A stretch of 64,000 bases of DNA from an uncultured Anaerolineaceae bacterium (GTDB lineage: Bacteria > Chloroflexota > Anaerolineae > Anaerolineales > Anaerolineaceae), in assembly GCA_937897615.1 (NCBI GenBank), contig CALCNO010000049.1, positions 23,653 through 87,652 on the forward strand, given 5' to 3'. Position numbers and translations under genes: made by a program. Of the stretch, positions 24,665 to 32,820 are shown piece by piece. Under the pieces are notes generated by a model. The model worked only from the letters and a program-made list of their open reading frames with translations. It made no database searches and had not been told where the DNA came from. Positions within the stretch are counted from its first letter, which is position 1. Every line of letters starts with the position of its first letter.

Positions 24665-24682
24665 GATGGCGTAAAGGAAAAT

Positions 24683-25222
24683 CTAGGGAGCGGTAACCAC
24701 GATCTCAATGTAGATCGGGTCGCCAAAAGGCTGGCCATCGGGATTATAGGCCTGCCAGGCGCTGCGGTATCTTCCTGCCTCCGCAGGGGCAGTGAAGGTG
24801 ATTTGCACCACCGCCTCGCTGCCGCCGCGTGCCGGTACCAGCAATTGCGGAGAGGCTGCACCCATATCCACGCCGGCGGTCAGGCGCAGGGTGTAGCGCT
24901 CGTCCCAGTTGCAGGTGCCGCTGTTCTTCACCTGCCATTGTTTATCCAGAGATGAACCGGGGGCCACCTGGCTGCCATCCGGGATGGAAAGGTCGTTCAG
25001 CCACAACAAACCATCCGTGCAGGAAACCGTGGGGGTGGCGCCGCCGGGTTGATTGGAGTTTTCACCGCTGCTGGCAGCACCGCTGGCCGAGAAGGTGGGA
25101 GCAATGAACAACGCTGCCTGCTCTTCAACCGGTACGGAATGGGTGAGCAAACTGGCGCAGCCGGTGAGGCAGGTTAGCAGTAACAGGGCAATGAGCGCGA
25201 ATTTGTGCGGGCGTAATTTCAC
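24683..25222 (-). CDS. Lipoprotein with NBR1-Ig-like domain
   Basis: 179 residues. The N-terminus MKLRPHKFALIALLLLTCLTGC carries a lipobox (LTG|C). After a Ser/Gly-rich spacer, residues about 75-178 form an Ig-like beta domain of the NBR1 central-domain type: LSIPDGSQVAPG, the KQWQVKNSGTCNWDERYTL core with its W-x-x-x-N-x-G-x-x-x-W plan, and GRYRSAWQAYNPDGQPFG. In eukaryotes this fold occurs in autophagy receptors. In bacteria it is found on secreted proteins, with no general function agreed. It starts five bases after the recA stop, so it is very likely co-transcribed with recA. Confidence 0.82.
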   Translation of the reverse strand: MKLRPHKFALIALLLLTCLTGCASLLTHSVPVEEQAALFIAPTFSASGAASSGENSNQPGGATPTVSCTDGLLWLNDLSIPDGSQVAPGSSLDKQWQVKNSGTCNWDERYTLRLTAGVDMGAASPQLLVPARGGSEAVVQITFTAPAEAGRYRSAWQAYNPDGQPFGDPIYIEIVVTAP

Positions 25223-25227
25223 AATGG

Positions 25228-26325
25228 CTATTCGTCCTCGCCGGCATCTGCGCCGGAACCCAGGTCAAGCGGCAGGTCACTGGTGACGGCGTGCTCGCGC
25301 ACGAGGCGTTCGATCTCGCCGCTGAGGTCTTCATGTTGTTTGAGGAATTCCTTGGCGTTTTCACGGCCCTGGCCCAGCCGTGTATCGTTGTAGGAGAAGA
25401 ATGCGCCGCGCTTTTGGATGATTTCCATTGCGGTAGCCAGGTCAATGATCTCGCCGGCCTTGGAAATACCTTCGTTGTACATGATGTCGAATTCAGCGGT
25501 GCGGAAGGGTGGAGCTACCTTGTTCTTGACCACGCGCACACGCGTGTGGTTGCCCACGATCTCGGCGCCGGTCTTGATGGATTGGATGCGGCGCACGTCC
25601 AGGCGCACTGAAGCGTAGAATTTGAGCGCCAGCCCGCCGGGGGTGGTCTCTGGGTTGCCGAACATCACGCCGATCTTCTGGCGCAACTGGTTGGTAAAGA
25701 CCACGGCGGTCTTGGTCTGGTTGATGGCGCCGGAGAGTTTGCGCAGCGCCTGAGACATCAAGCGTGCCTGCATGCCCATGCTGGCATCGCCCATATCGCC
25801 TTCGATCTCAGCCCGCGGTACCAGGGCGGCCACTGAATCTACCACCACCACATCCACAGCGCCGGAACGCACCAGAGTTTCGCAGATCTCCAGGGCCTGT
25901 TCGCCCGTATCCGGCTGAGAAACAAGCAGGCTTTCCGTATCTACGCCCAGTTTGGCGGCGTAGGCCGGGTCGAGCGCGTGCTCCATGTCAATGAAGGCAA
26001 CCGTGCCGCCCAGTTTCTGCGCCTCGGAAACGATGTGCAGGCACAGGGTGGTCTTGCCAGAGGATTCCGGCCCGTAGATCTCGGTGATGCGCCCGCGCGG
26101 AATGCCGCCCACGCCCAGTGCCAGGTCAAGTGCGAGCGAACCGGTAGGGATGGCCTCTACCTGTAATTGATGAGCTTCTCCCAGGCGCATGATCGAGCCT
26201 TCGCCGTAGCGTTTGACGATGTCGCCGAGGGCCTTGTCGAGCACGGCACGTTTGGCTTCGTTGATTGGCTGGCTGCCATCGAAGGCATCGAATTGGTTTT
26301 TGTCGGATACGGGTTTCTTCGCCAT
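25228..26325 (-). CDS. recA: Recombinase RecA
   Basis: A 365-residue RecA. Walker A GPESSGKTT, the DNA-binding loops with EIEGDMGDASMGMQARLMSQ and GNPETTPGGLALKFYASVR, and an acidic C-terminal tail are all present. It forms the nucleoprotein filament for recombination and triggers LexA self-cleavage. GGGAGA lies six bases before the ATG. The promoter at 26384-26411 carries a candidate SOS box between -35 and -10. Downstream, two exported proteins follow at 5 and 18 bases with no terminator between, an unusual pairing, as the common partner recX is absent here. Confidence 0.98.
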   Translation of the reverse strand: MAKKPVSDKNQFDAFDGSQPINEAKRAVLDKALGDIVKRYGEGSIMRLGEAHQLQVEAIPTGSLALDLALGVGGIPRGRITEIYGPESSGKTTLCLHIVSEAQKLGGTVAFIDMEHALDPAYAAKLGVDTESLLVSQPDTGEQALEICETLVRSGAVDVVVVDSVAALVPRAEIEGDMGDASMGMQARLMSQALRKLSGAINQTKTAVVFTNQLRQKIGVMFGNPETTPGGLALKFYASVRLDVRRIQSIKTGAEIVGNHTRVRVVKNKVAPPFRTAEFDIMYNEGISKAGEIIDLATAMEIIQKRGAFFSYNDTRLGQGRENAKEFLKQHEDLSGEIERLVREHAVTSDLPLDLGSGADAGEDE

Positions 26326-26383
26326 GAGAGTTCTCCCTGTAAGTGAAGTTTAGCTAATTATAGTCTGATGTTGCCTTTTCTTT

Positions 26384-26411
26384 ATTATAGTACATTTGTT
26401 CAAATATGCAA
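26384..26411 (-). promoter_or_regulatory. recA promoter
   Basis: On the minus strand TTGCAT (26411-26406) and TATAAT (26389-26384) are separated by 16 bases. The start is expected near 26377, giving a leader of about 50 bases. Confidence 0.82.
26390..26401 (-). promoter_or_regulatory. Candidate SOS (LexA) box in the recA promoter
   Basis: GAACAAATGTAC fits the GAAC-N4-GTTC core of Gram-positive-type LexA boxes with one mismatch. It fills the spacer and touches the -10, so a bound repressor would block RNA polymerase. Confidence 0.65.
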
Positions 26412-26463
26412 CGAGGAGATTGAATAATAGCGATAAAAACGTCCCTGCTCGAAAACTTCCCTA

Positions 26464-26492
26464 TTGACTTTTTGCCCACAGTTCTGTATCAT
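26464..26492 (+). promoter_or_regulatory. glnA promoter
   Basis: TTGACT at 26464-26469 and TATCAT at 26487-26492 with a 17-base spacer. The start is expected near 26499, giving a leader of about 330 bases before the glnA ATG. Confidence 0.7.
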
Positions 26493-26727
26493 AACTGCTA
26501 ATTAACAATCGAATATTGAGAGATTTAGCGGCTGAGTCTCAGCAATGAGATGACGAGGTGGAGGTTCTCTCTCGCGAGAGGGATGTTAACCCTGGGGGGA
26601 TGCACACAGGGGAAAATCGAATGATCAGCGGATGCCTCCGAAGCCTGCCCGGGCTTCTTTCTCCCTTCCAAACAAATCCAAACGCAAACCCGCATGGCGA
26701 CAGGCGGTTCAAAGGCTGGATAGCGGC

Positions 26728-26749
26728 AAGGTGATCGTTCACCTTTTTT
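26728..26749 (+). terminator. First terminator hairpin in the glnA leader
   Basis: AAGGTGA and TCACCTT pair around a TCGT loop, followed by T4. It lies about 80 bases ahead of glnA and downstream of its promoter. Confidence 0.65.
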
Positions 26750-26791
26750 CACTATTTGGAAGGGCTGCATTTAATTAAATTGTTTAAATTT

Positions 26792-26818
26792 AAGCATGCC
26801 CGGCATGCTTTTTATTTT
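26792..26818 (+). terminator. Second terminator-like hairpin in the glnA leader
   Basis: AAGCATGC and GCATGCTT pair around CCG, then TTTATTTT follows. It ends a few bases before the AAGGAGG of glnA, so it could act by termination or by affecting ribosome access. Confidence 0.65.
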
Positions 26819-26831
26819 AAAAGGAGGAATA

Positions 26832-28169
26832 ATGGACAAAAAAGAGTTATTGGCACGTGTAGCAGCAGATGGGGTGAAATTCATTTCCTTCCAGTTCACC
26901 GATGTGACCGGCTCGGTCAAGAGCCTGGATGCGCCGGTGAGCCGCCTGGAAGAAGCCCTGGATGGCGGCATCTGGTTTGATGGGTCTTCGGTGGAGGGCT
27001 TTACCCGCATCCAGGAAAGTGATATGCACCTGCGCCCGGATATGGATTCTTACGCCATTCTGCCGTGGACCTCGGTGGAGATGCGCCGCGCACGCCTGTT
27101 CTGCGATATTTTCCACCCGGATGGCTCTGCCTTTGAGGGTGATCCGCGCGGTTTGCTGCGCCGCAAACTGGCGGAGCTGGCAAAACGCGGCTGGTCGTAC
27201 ATGGTGGGACCGGAGCCGGAGTTCTTCCTCTTCCGCCGCAACGGCGGAGAGACGATGCACCCGGTGCCGCACGATGTAGGCGGTTATTTCGATTTCTCCC
27301 CTAACGATGAGGCGGTGCGGGTACGCACGGAATTGATGCGTGCGCTGGATGCGATGGGCCTGGAAGTGGAAGTGGGGCACCACGAATGTGCCCTTGGCCA
27401 GCACGAGATCGATTTCCGCTTCAGCGATGCGTTGCGCTCGGCGGATAACGTGCTCACCCTCAAATACACCGTCAAGGCCATTGCCGCGCAGAACGGCCTG
27501 GTGGCCTCCTTTATGCCCAAGCCCATCTTTGGCATGAACGGCTCCGGCATGCATTGCCACCAGTCGCTGTTTGATAAAAAAGGCAGCAACCTTTTCTACG
27601 ATGGCGATAACGAGTTCAAACTCTCAAAGATCGCACACGGGTTCATTGCCGGTCAATTGGAGCATGCCCGCGGCTTCTCAGCGGTGACGGCTCCCACGGT
27701 CAATTCATACAAGCGCCTGGTTCCCGGTTACGAGGCGCCGGTATATGTGGGTTGGGCGCAAACCAACCGCTCGGCGCTCATCCGCATCCCGCGCTTTGTG
27801 GCCGGCCAGCAAAAAGCGGTGCGCGCGGAGTTGCGCTGCCCGGATCCCTCCTGCAACCCTTACCTGGCGTATTCGGTGATGCTCACCGCTGCCCTGGATG
27901 GCATTGATCGTGGCCTGGTGCCCCCGGCGCCGCTGAATAACATCAACGTGTATGAAATGTCGCGCGAGGAACGCCGCAAGAAGCACGTTTCCGAGCTACC
28001 CGGTTCGCTGCTGGAAGCCCTGGCAGAGTTGGAGAAAGATAAGGTCATCCGCGATTCACTGGGCGAGAGCATATACGGCGCTTTTGTGCGCGCCAAACGC
28101 CACGAGTGGGAAACTTTCCGTTTGAATGTGATGGATTGGGAAGTAGAACGATATTTGGAAACTGCGTAA
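26832..28169 (+). CDS. glnA: Glutamine synthetase, type I
   Basis: A 445-residue enzyme that makes glutamine from glutamate, ammonia and ATP. Motifs: FDGSSVEGF, the metal and glutamate site PEPEFFLF, GMHCHQSL, NSYKRLVPGYEAPVY and the RCPDPSCNPYLAYSVML segment. Length matches the short GSI-alpha class, and I do not see the adenylylation-site insertion of GSI-beta enzymes, so control is more likely transcriptional or by feedback. The chosen ATG has AAGGAGG seven bases upstream; the in-frame ATG at 26796 falls within the second hairpin and is rejected. It stands alone between promoter and terminator. Confidence 0.97.
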   Translation: MDKKELLARVAADGVKFISFQFTDVTGSVKSLDAPVSRLEEALDGGIWFDGSSVEGFTRIQESDMHLRPDMDSYAILPWTSVEMRRARLFCDIFHPDGSAFEGDPRGLLRRKLAELAKRGWSYMVGPEPEFFLFRRNGGETMHPVPHDVGGYFDFSPNDEAVRVRTELMRALDAMGLEVEVGHHECALGQHEIDFRFSDALRSADNVLTLKYTVKAIAAQNGLVASFMPKPIFGMNGSGMHCHQSLFDKKGSNLFYDGDNEFKLSKIAHGFIAGQLEHARGFSAVTAPTVNSYKRLVPGYEAPVYVGWAQTNRSALIRIPRFVAGQQKAVRAELRCPDPSCNPYLAYSVMLTAALDGIDRGLVPPAPLNNINVYEMSREERRKKHVSELPGSLLEALAELEKDKVIRDSLGESIYGAFVRAKRHEWETFRLNVMDWEVERYLETA

Positions 28170-28188
28170 ATAGCAGAGGACGCCTTAG

Positions 28189-28218
28189 AGATGCGCACCA
28201 CGTGCGCATCTCTTTTTG
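28189..28218 (+). terminator. Intrinsic terminator after glnA
   Basis: GAGATGCGCAC and GTGCGCATCTC form an 11-bp stem with a CAC loop, followed by TTTTT. Confidence 0.92.
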
Positions 28219-28224
28219 TATGCC

Positions 28225-29829
28225 TTAGGGAGCAATTACCTTTTGGATGCAAGACAGCCAGGCCGCAAGGGTGGCGTTTGCTTCCTGCGCGGTAATGGCC
28301 AGTACCGGGGCGGTAAGGCTGTTCGGGTCGTCTATCCCGGAGAGGGCAATTTGCCTGACTTCTTTGCTCAGGCTGTGTACCCCGGCAAAGCCGATGGCGG
28401 TGGGGTCTTTTTCGATCTCAGCCAGCATGGCGGCACTGGTGGGCACAAGAACTCCTGCCGGGTTGAGCACCGGTTGTCCGTTGGTGAATGCTGCCAAAAA
28501 AAGAACCAGCGGTTCTTCTTGGGTGGAATAGGAAAGAGTGTTGATCGTCAGGGTTTGAAAATCTTCTGCCGGGGGGGAGGTAAAGCAATCTGGGCACTGC
28601 GTATAAACTTCTCCCCAGGTGCGCAGTTGGCCGTTGTAGATCTGGCTCACCAGTTCCTTGCTTAATGCACCCAAAGGGTTTTCCATATTCACTGCCAGCG
28701 CCAGTTCCTCACTGCCCAGTTGATAGGCCAATGCCGGCGTTGGTTGCGGTGAACCCCAGCGCAACGTTACTGCGTCTTCCGCAGATTCAATTTGTGATGC
28801 GGGCACCTGAGTGGTCACAATGGCCAGGCCTGGGATGCTGTCGGTGCAGACCTTCATCACCGGGGTGCTCCAGGCGAGCGCCGGGGTGTAGGCCACCGTC
28901 AGCGGATTCTGTGCAGGATCGGCAGTGACCACTGCCACCGGTTGGCTACTGCTTGCAACAGACGCTGCCGCAGTGGGCTGTGCCACCGGAGCGCTGGCGC
29001 TGACTGGCTGGCGCACCAGGCCCAGGACCAGAATAAATGCTCCCAGCAGCACGCAGTAGATGGCGAATACGTACAATGAGCGCTTTTTGAGGTATCCCAG
29101 CAGCCAGTGGATCACCAGATAACCCACCAGCAAAGCGGCCAGAAATCCAACAATCAGGATAGGCAGAAAATCAGAGAATCCCGGCATTTCCAGCGCATCC
29201 TTAAAGCCCAGCACACCAGCCCCCAGCATCACCGGGATGGACATGAGAAATGAGAAGCGCGCCGCCGAGGAACGGTCAAATTTGCGAAACATGCCGCCGG
29301 CAATGGTGGAGCCGGAACGGGATACCCCCGGGAAGAGGGACACGACCTGAAAAATCCCAACCACCAGAGCATCCAGCCAGTTCATTTCGTCCAACTCGCG
29401 CGTGCGCTTGCCAAATACCTCAGCCAATACCAGCAGCAGTGCGGTCAGAAAAAGGAACAGTGCCGTGGCGGTCACTGAGGAGAAGGCGGCTTCCACTTTG
29501 TCTTTGATGAGCACGCCTGCCAGCCCGGCAGGAATAGTCGCCAAAATCAGGTACCAGCCCAGGCGCGCTTCGACACTGCCAAAAGGCTTCTTGTCCACCA
29601 GCGCCTTGAAGAATCCTTTGATCACTGCCCACAGGTCTTTCCAGAAGTAAACGATCACTGCCACCAGTGTGCCCAGCTGTACCAGCACATCGAACGGGAA
29701 TACCTGGGCTTCAGGAATGTGCCAACCAAACAGGTAGGGAACCAGCACGAGGTGTGCCGAAGAAGAGATGGGCAAGAATTCTGTCAGCCCTTGAACGATG
29801 CCGAGGATGAGCGATTGGATGAGGGTCAC
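28225..29829 (-). CDS. uppP: Undecaprenyl-diphosphatase (UppP/BacA) fused to a PstS-like phosphate-binding domain
   Basis: 534 residues, twice the usual UppP length (about 270). Residues 1-272 are a complete UppP with eight-helix character and both active-site motifs: GLTEFLPISSSAH (14-26) and SLFPGVSRSGSTI (164-176). They dephosphorylate undecaprenyl-PP to recycle the peptidoglycan carrier and release Pi on the outer face. A Ser/Ala/Pro linker (about 275-305) leads to about 225 residues resembling a PstS-type substrate-binding protein, best seen in ELALAVNMENPLGALSKELV and SQIYNGQLRTWGEV, which match the NP-x-x-x-L and IY-x-G-x-x-x-W motifs. The frame is continuous. It is last in a unit with tgt, two bases after it. 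Confidence 0.88.
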   Translation of the reverse strand: MTLIQSLILGIVQGLTEFLPISSSAHLVLVPYLFGWHIPEAQVFPFDVLVQLGTLVAVIVYFWKDLWAVIKGFFKALVDKKPFGSVEARLGWYLILATIPAGLAGVLIKDKVEAAFSSVTATALFLFLTALLLVLAEVFGKRTRELDEMNWLDALVVGIFQVVSLFPGVSRSGSTIAGGMFRKFDRSSAARFSFLMSIPVMLGAGVLGFKDALEMPGFSDFLPILIVGFLAALLVGYLVIHWLLGYLKKRSLYVFAIYCVLLGAFILVLGLVRQPVSASAPVAQPTAAASVASSSQPVAVVTADPAQNPLTVAYTPALAWSTPVMKVCTDSIPGLAIVTTQVPASQIESAEDAVTLRWGSPQPTPALAYQLGSEELALAVNMENPLGALSKELVSQIYNGQLRTWGEVYTQCPDCFTSPPAEDFQTLTINTLSYSTQEEPLVLFLAAFTNGQPVLNPAGVLVPTSAAMLAEIEKDPTAIGFAGVHSLSKEVRQIALSGIDDPNSLTAPVLAITAQEANATLAAWLSCIQKVIAP

Positions 29830-29831
29830 AG

Positions 29832-30950
29832 TTACTCCTTTGAGTTCAGATAGCGGTCAAGAAAAGCATCGGCAAAAGTGCCAAAGGTCTGTTGCTGGAT
29901 TGCCACTCTGGATTTTTCCATCAAACGTACCAGAAAGCGGATGTTGTGAATGGAAATCAGGCTGGAGGCCAGCATTTCTTTAGCCACGATAAGGTGGCGC
30001 AGGTAAGCGCGAGTGAAGGTGCGGCAGGTGTAGCAATTGCATTCCCTGTCAATTGGATTGTGGTCATGTGTATTGGCGGCATTCATCAGGTTAACCCGCC
30101 CGCTGTGGGTGAAGGCAGCCTGATGCCTGGCCAGGCGGGTGGGCAGCACGCAATCGAAAATGTCAATGCCTCGCAGGATGCCGTTCAGCAAGTCCTCTGG
30201 CGTTCCCACGCCCATCAGGTAGCGCGGCTTGTCTACCGGCAGCCACGGATTGAGCGCATCGAGGGTGGTGTACATGGCCTCTTTGCTTTCGCCTACTGAA
30301 AGCCCCCCAATGGCAATACCCGGCAGGTTCATCGCGGCCACAAATTGGGCCGATTCACGGCGCATGTCCTCATTCACCCCGCCCTGGATGATGCCGAAGA
30401 GGGCCTGATTGGGGCGCGTTTTGGCGCTCACGCAGCGCTCCAGCCAGCGGTGGGTGCGGTCGAGGGCTTTGCGGGTGTAAGCGTGGTCGTTGGGGTCTGA
30501 ACACTCATCAAACGCCATGATGATATCCGCGCCGAGTTTTTCCTGTATGGCAATGGAACTTTCGGGGGTAAAGCGGTGCATCGAGCCGTCAATATGGCTC
30601 TTAAAGGTGACCCCGTCGGCATCTACCTTGCGCATATCTGCCAGCGAGAAGACTTGGAATCCGCCGGAATCGGTGAGCATGGGCTTGGGCCACTGCATGA
30701 ATTCGTGTAGTCCGCCCATTTCGGCTACCAGCTCAGCGCCGGGGCGCAGGTAGAGGTGGTAGGTGTTGGAAAGCACCAGCGACGCCCCGGTTTCTTCGAT
30801 TTGCCGCGGAGTCAATGATTTGACGGTTGCCTGTGTGCCTACCGGTGCAAAGACAGGGGTGAGTAGCGCACCATGCGGGGTGTTGAACACCCCTGCCCGT
30901 GCCAGCCTGTCTTGAGCAACAATCTTGAATGAAAAATCAGTGGTTTGCAT
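29832..30950 (-). CDS. tgt: tRNA-guanine (queuine) transglycosylase
   Basis: A 372-residue TIM-barrel enzyme that swaps guanine-34 for preQ1 in tRNAs with GUN anticodons. Visible motifs are SNTYHLYLRPG, the catalytic TDSGGFQVFSL, FGIIQGG, GGLSVGE, DCVLPTRLAR and the zinc ligands CNCYTC with the later histidine. I prefer the ATG at 30950 (MQTTDFSFK) because the longer in-frame start at 31001 lies inside the transporter gene and adds residues unlike the family. It sits between an SLC13 transporter and the uppP fusion. No other queuosine genes are in view. Confidence 0.95.
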   Translation of the reverse strand: MQTTDFSFKIVAQDRLARAGVFNTPHGALLTPVFAPVGTQATVKSLTPRQIEETGASLVLSNTYHLYLRPGAELVAEMGGLHEFMQWPKPMLTDSGGFQVFSLADMRKVDADGVTFKSHIDGSMHRFTPESSIAIQEKLGADIIMAFDECSDPNDHAYTRKALDRTHRWLERCVSAKTRPNQALFGIIQGGVNEDMRRESAQFVAAMNLPGIAIGGLSVGESKEAMYTTLDALNPWLPVDKPRYLMGVGTPEDLLNGILRGIDIFDCVLPTRLARHQAAFTHSGRVNLMNAANTHDHNPIDRECNCYTCRTFTRAYLRHLIVAKEMLASSLISIHNIRFLVRLMEKSRVAIQQQTFGTFADAFLDRYLNSKE

Positions 30951-30960
30951 CAAGGGATAA

Positions 30961-32757
30961 TTATAGCCCCCAGGCAAAAGAAATCGAAAGCACAATTGCA
31001 CAAAATGCCAGCAGGGTCAGCGGCAGGCCGGCGCGCAGGTAATCCTTAAATGTGTAGCCGGCTGGATTCATTACCATCACGTTCACCGGGTGGCTGATGG
31101 GGAAGATGAACGCCAGCGAGCACCCCAGGGCAACAGCCATTGCCAGCGGGTGAGGGTCGATGGAGAGTGACTGTGCTGCTTGCAGTGCCAGAGGGGTGAT
31201 GATAATAGGCGCAACCGGCCCGCTTAAAAATTGCGTGAACAACATCGCCAGCAGGACAAACGCCGTCACTACCCAGATGGGGTGGAGCGCAGATAGCGTT
31301 GGAATTACCGATTGAATTGCCTGTTGTGCCAGGCCAGTTTTTTGCAGCGCAATGGTCAGTGGCCACATGCCCGCGATGAGGAATATGGGTTTCCACTCGA
31401 TCTTTTGAAAGGCATCCATAATGCTCATGCAGCCGGTGAGCATCAGAACGACAGCGCCGGCAAGGATCACCAGCGGCACCGGGAAAAGATCAAGCGCGGC
31501 AATGGTGAGCGTGACCAGGGTGATGATAAGGGCCAGGCCAATCTTTGCCGGGCGGTAAACAGCATCGGGGTCTTCCTCAAGCAGCATCATATCCTGGCTG
31601 TGATGCAGGGCACTGACCTTAAGGGCGGGGCCTTGCACCAGCAGGGCATCGCCAAATTGGAGTGCGCTGGTGGTAAAGTTTTCTGTGATTGGTTTACCCT
31701 GCCGCCAGATACCTAGCACATTCAAGCTGTAACGGTTGCGGATGTCAATCTCGCGGATGCTCTGGCCGATCAGGCGCGAATGCGGTGTGATCATCACCTC
31801 GGCCATTGGTTCCGCGTCAGTTACAGAAAGCGAGAGGGGTTCAGCAGGGCTCTCGTCAAGCAACCCAAGCGGTGCCAGTTTGTCTTCATGCACATGGCCG
31901 CTGACCACCAGGGTATCGTTTGCCTGCAAGACCATCTCTGGTGCGGTGGAGGCAATGAGCTTTTTCCCTCGCATCAGCGAAACGATTTGAATACCCTGGG
32001 AGCTTTCCAGGTCTGCCTGGCGGAGGGTTTTTCCGGCTAGGGAGGAACCCGGGAGCACCTGCACGCGGTGAAAAGTCCGGTTGTGGAAATACTGCTCCTG
32101 GAGGCGCTCAGAGAGCCGGGTAAACGAGCCGGAATCGGTGGCCGCGTTTTTAGGGAGCAGTTTCCGGCCGAGGATGGTGATGTAGAGAATTCCCACCAGG
32201 GCAACCGGGCCACCTACCGGAAAATAATCCAGCAGGCCAAAACTGGAAATATTGGCCTGTTTCAATGCGCCGCTGACGATGATGTTGGCAGTGGTGAGCA
32301 GGGTGGCCATCCCGCCCAGAATGGTACCAAAGGCCAGCGGCATTAGCAGGCGCGAAGGCGGGATGCGGCTGCGCCGCGAGAGGGACATCACCGCTGGCAA
32401 AAGGATACCTACGGAGGCAATGTTGTTCATGAACAGGGAAAGCGTGGCGCTGGCAAGGGTGACAAAGAAGATGGTCAGCCACTCGCTTTTGCCGCCAATC
32501 TTGAAGATCAACTTGCCGAGGGCATTGGCGGCGCCGGTTTGTTGCAGGGCTACCGAAACCATCGAGATGCCCAGAATGGTCATTACTGCGGTGCTGCTGA
32601 ACCCGGAAAATGCCTCGGTGGATGTAACTACCTGAGTCAGGCCGAGGCTGAGCAATACCATCAGCGCGATGAGATCCGGGCGGATCTTGGAGAAGAGCAG
32701 AAACCCGATTGCCAGAACGATAACAATGATTGTGATGATTGCCGGTAACGTGAACAT
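30961..32757 (-). CDS. SLC13/DASS-type anion transporter with two RCK_C (TrkA-C) domains
   Basis: 598 residues. Two membrane halves of about 200 residues each flank a soluble middle region. The N-terminal half shows FMNNIASVGILLPAVMSLSRR, matching the SNT-type helical-hairpin signature; the second half has FLSGPVAPIIITPLALQAAQ. The middle region (about 220-390) contains two TrkA-C-like beta domains, each with a V-x-x-GSxLxGKTLRQ- or HSRLIGQSIREIDIRN-type motif. Such proteins carry sulfate, dicarboxylate or similar anions with sodium, and the RCK_C domains probably sense a ligand. Substrate unknown. It is the first gene of a minus-strand unit with tgt and uppP. Confidence 0.87.
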   Translation of the reverse strand: MFTLPAIITIIVIVLAIGFLLFSKIRPDLIALMVLLSLGLTQVVTSTEAFSGFSSTAVMTILGISMVSVALQQTGAANALGKLIFKIGGKSEWLTIFFVTLASATLSLFMNNIASVGILLPAVMSLSRRSRIPPSRLLMPLAFGTILGGMATLLTTANIIVSGALKQANISSFGLLDYFPVGGPVALVGILYITILGRKLLPKNAATDSGSFTRLSERLQEQYFHNRTFHRVQVLPGSSLAGKTLRQADLESSQGIQIVSLMRGKKLIASTAPEMVLQANDTLVVSGHVHEDKLAPLGLLDESPAEPLSLSVTDAEPMAEVMITPHSRLIGQSIREIDIRNRYSLNVLGIWRQGKPITENFTTSALQFGDALLVQGPALKVSALHHSQDMMLLEEDPDAVYRPAKIGLALIITLVTLTIAALDLFPVPLVILAGAVVLMLTGCMSIMDAFQKIEWKPIFLIAGMWPLTIALQKTGLAQQAIQSVIPTLSALHPIWVVTAFVLLAMLFTQFLSGPVAPIIITPLALQAAQSLSIDPHPLAMAVALGCSLAFIFPISHPVNVMVMNPAGYTFKDYLRAGLPLTLLAFCAIVLSISFAWGL

Positions 32758-32784
32758 GAAAGTATTTTACTCCAAGCTGTGTGC

Positions 32785-32813
32785 TTGCCATGAGGTTGCG
32801 GGTGGTATATACT
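32785..32813 (+). promoter_or_regulatory. Promoter of alr, predicted leaderless
   Basis: TTGCCA (32785-32790) and TATACT (32808-32813) with a 17-base spacer. The -10 ends seven bases before the alr ATG, so the message would begin at the start codon. No Shine-Dalgarno is present. Confidence 0.7.
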
Positions 32814-32820
32814 AATCCGC

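Larger units (their letters stand above)
26499..26831 (+). promoter_or_regulatory. Long structured glnA leader
   Basis: This gene-free stretch contains several inverted repeats: GCTGAGTCTCAGC (26531-26543), CTCTCGCGAGAG (26569-26580), CCCTG/CAGGG (26590-26611) and GAAGCC/GGCTTC (26640-26657). It ends with two terminator-like hairpins before the Shine-Dalgarno. No convincing ORF is present on either strand. The layout is that of an attenuation or riboswitch leader. I could not match it to the known glutamine riboswitch (glnA motif), a T-box or another class. Confidence 0.55.

Noticed and set aside
26499..26700. T-box leader ahead of glnA
   Set aside because: No TGGNACCGCG T-box sequence and no matching antiterminator are seen.
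26720..26750. Possible glutamine riboswitch (glnA motif) because of an ATCGTTCA-like string
   Set aside because: The string lies in the loop and arm of a terminator hairpin, and the rest of the glnA-motif core (GGACGGAAGTAGG-like) is absent.
26525..26770. Minus-strand frame of about 81 aa in the recA-glnA gap
   Set aside because: It overlaps the leader hairpins of glnA, has no Shine-Dalgarno and resembles no family. The region is better explained as a structured leader.
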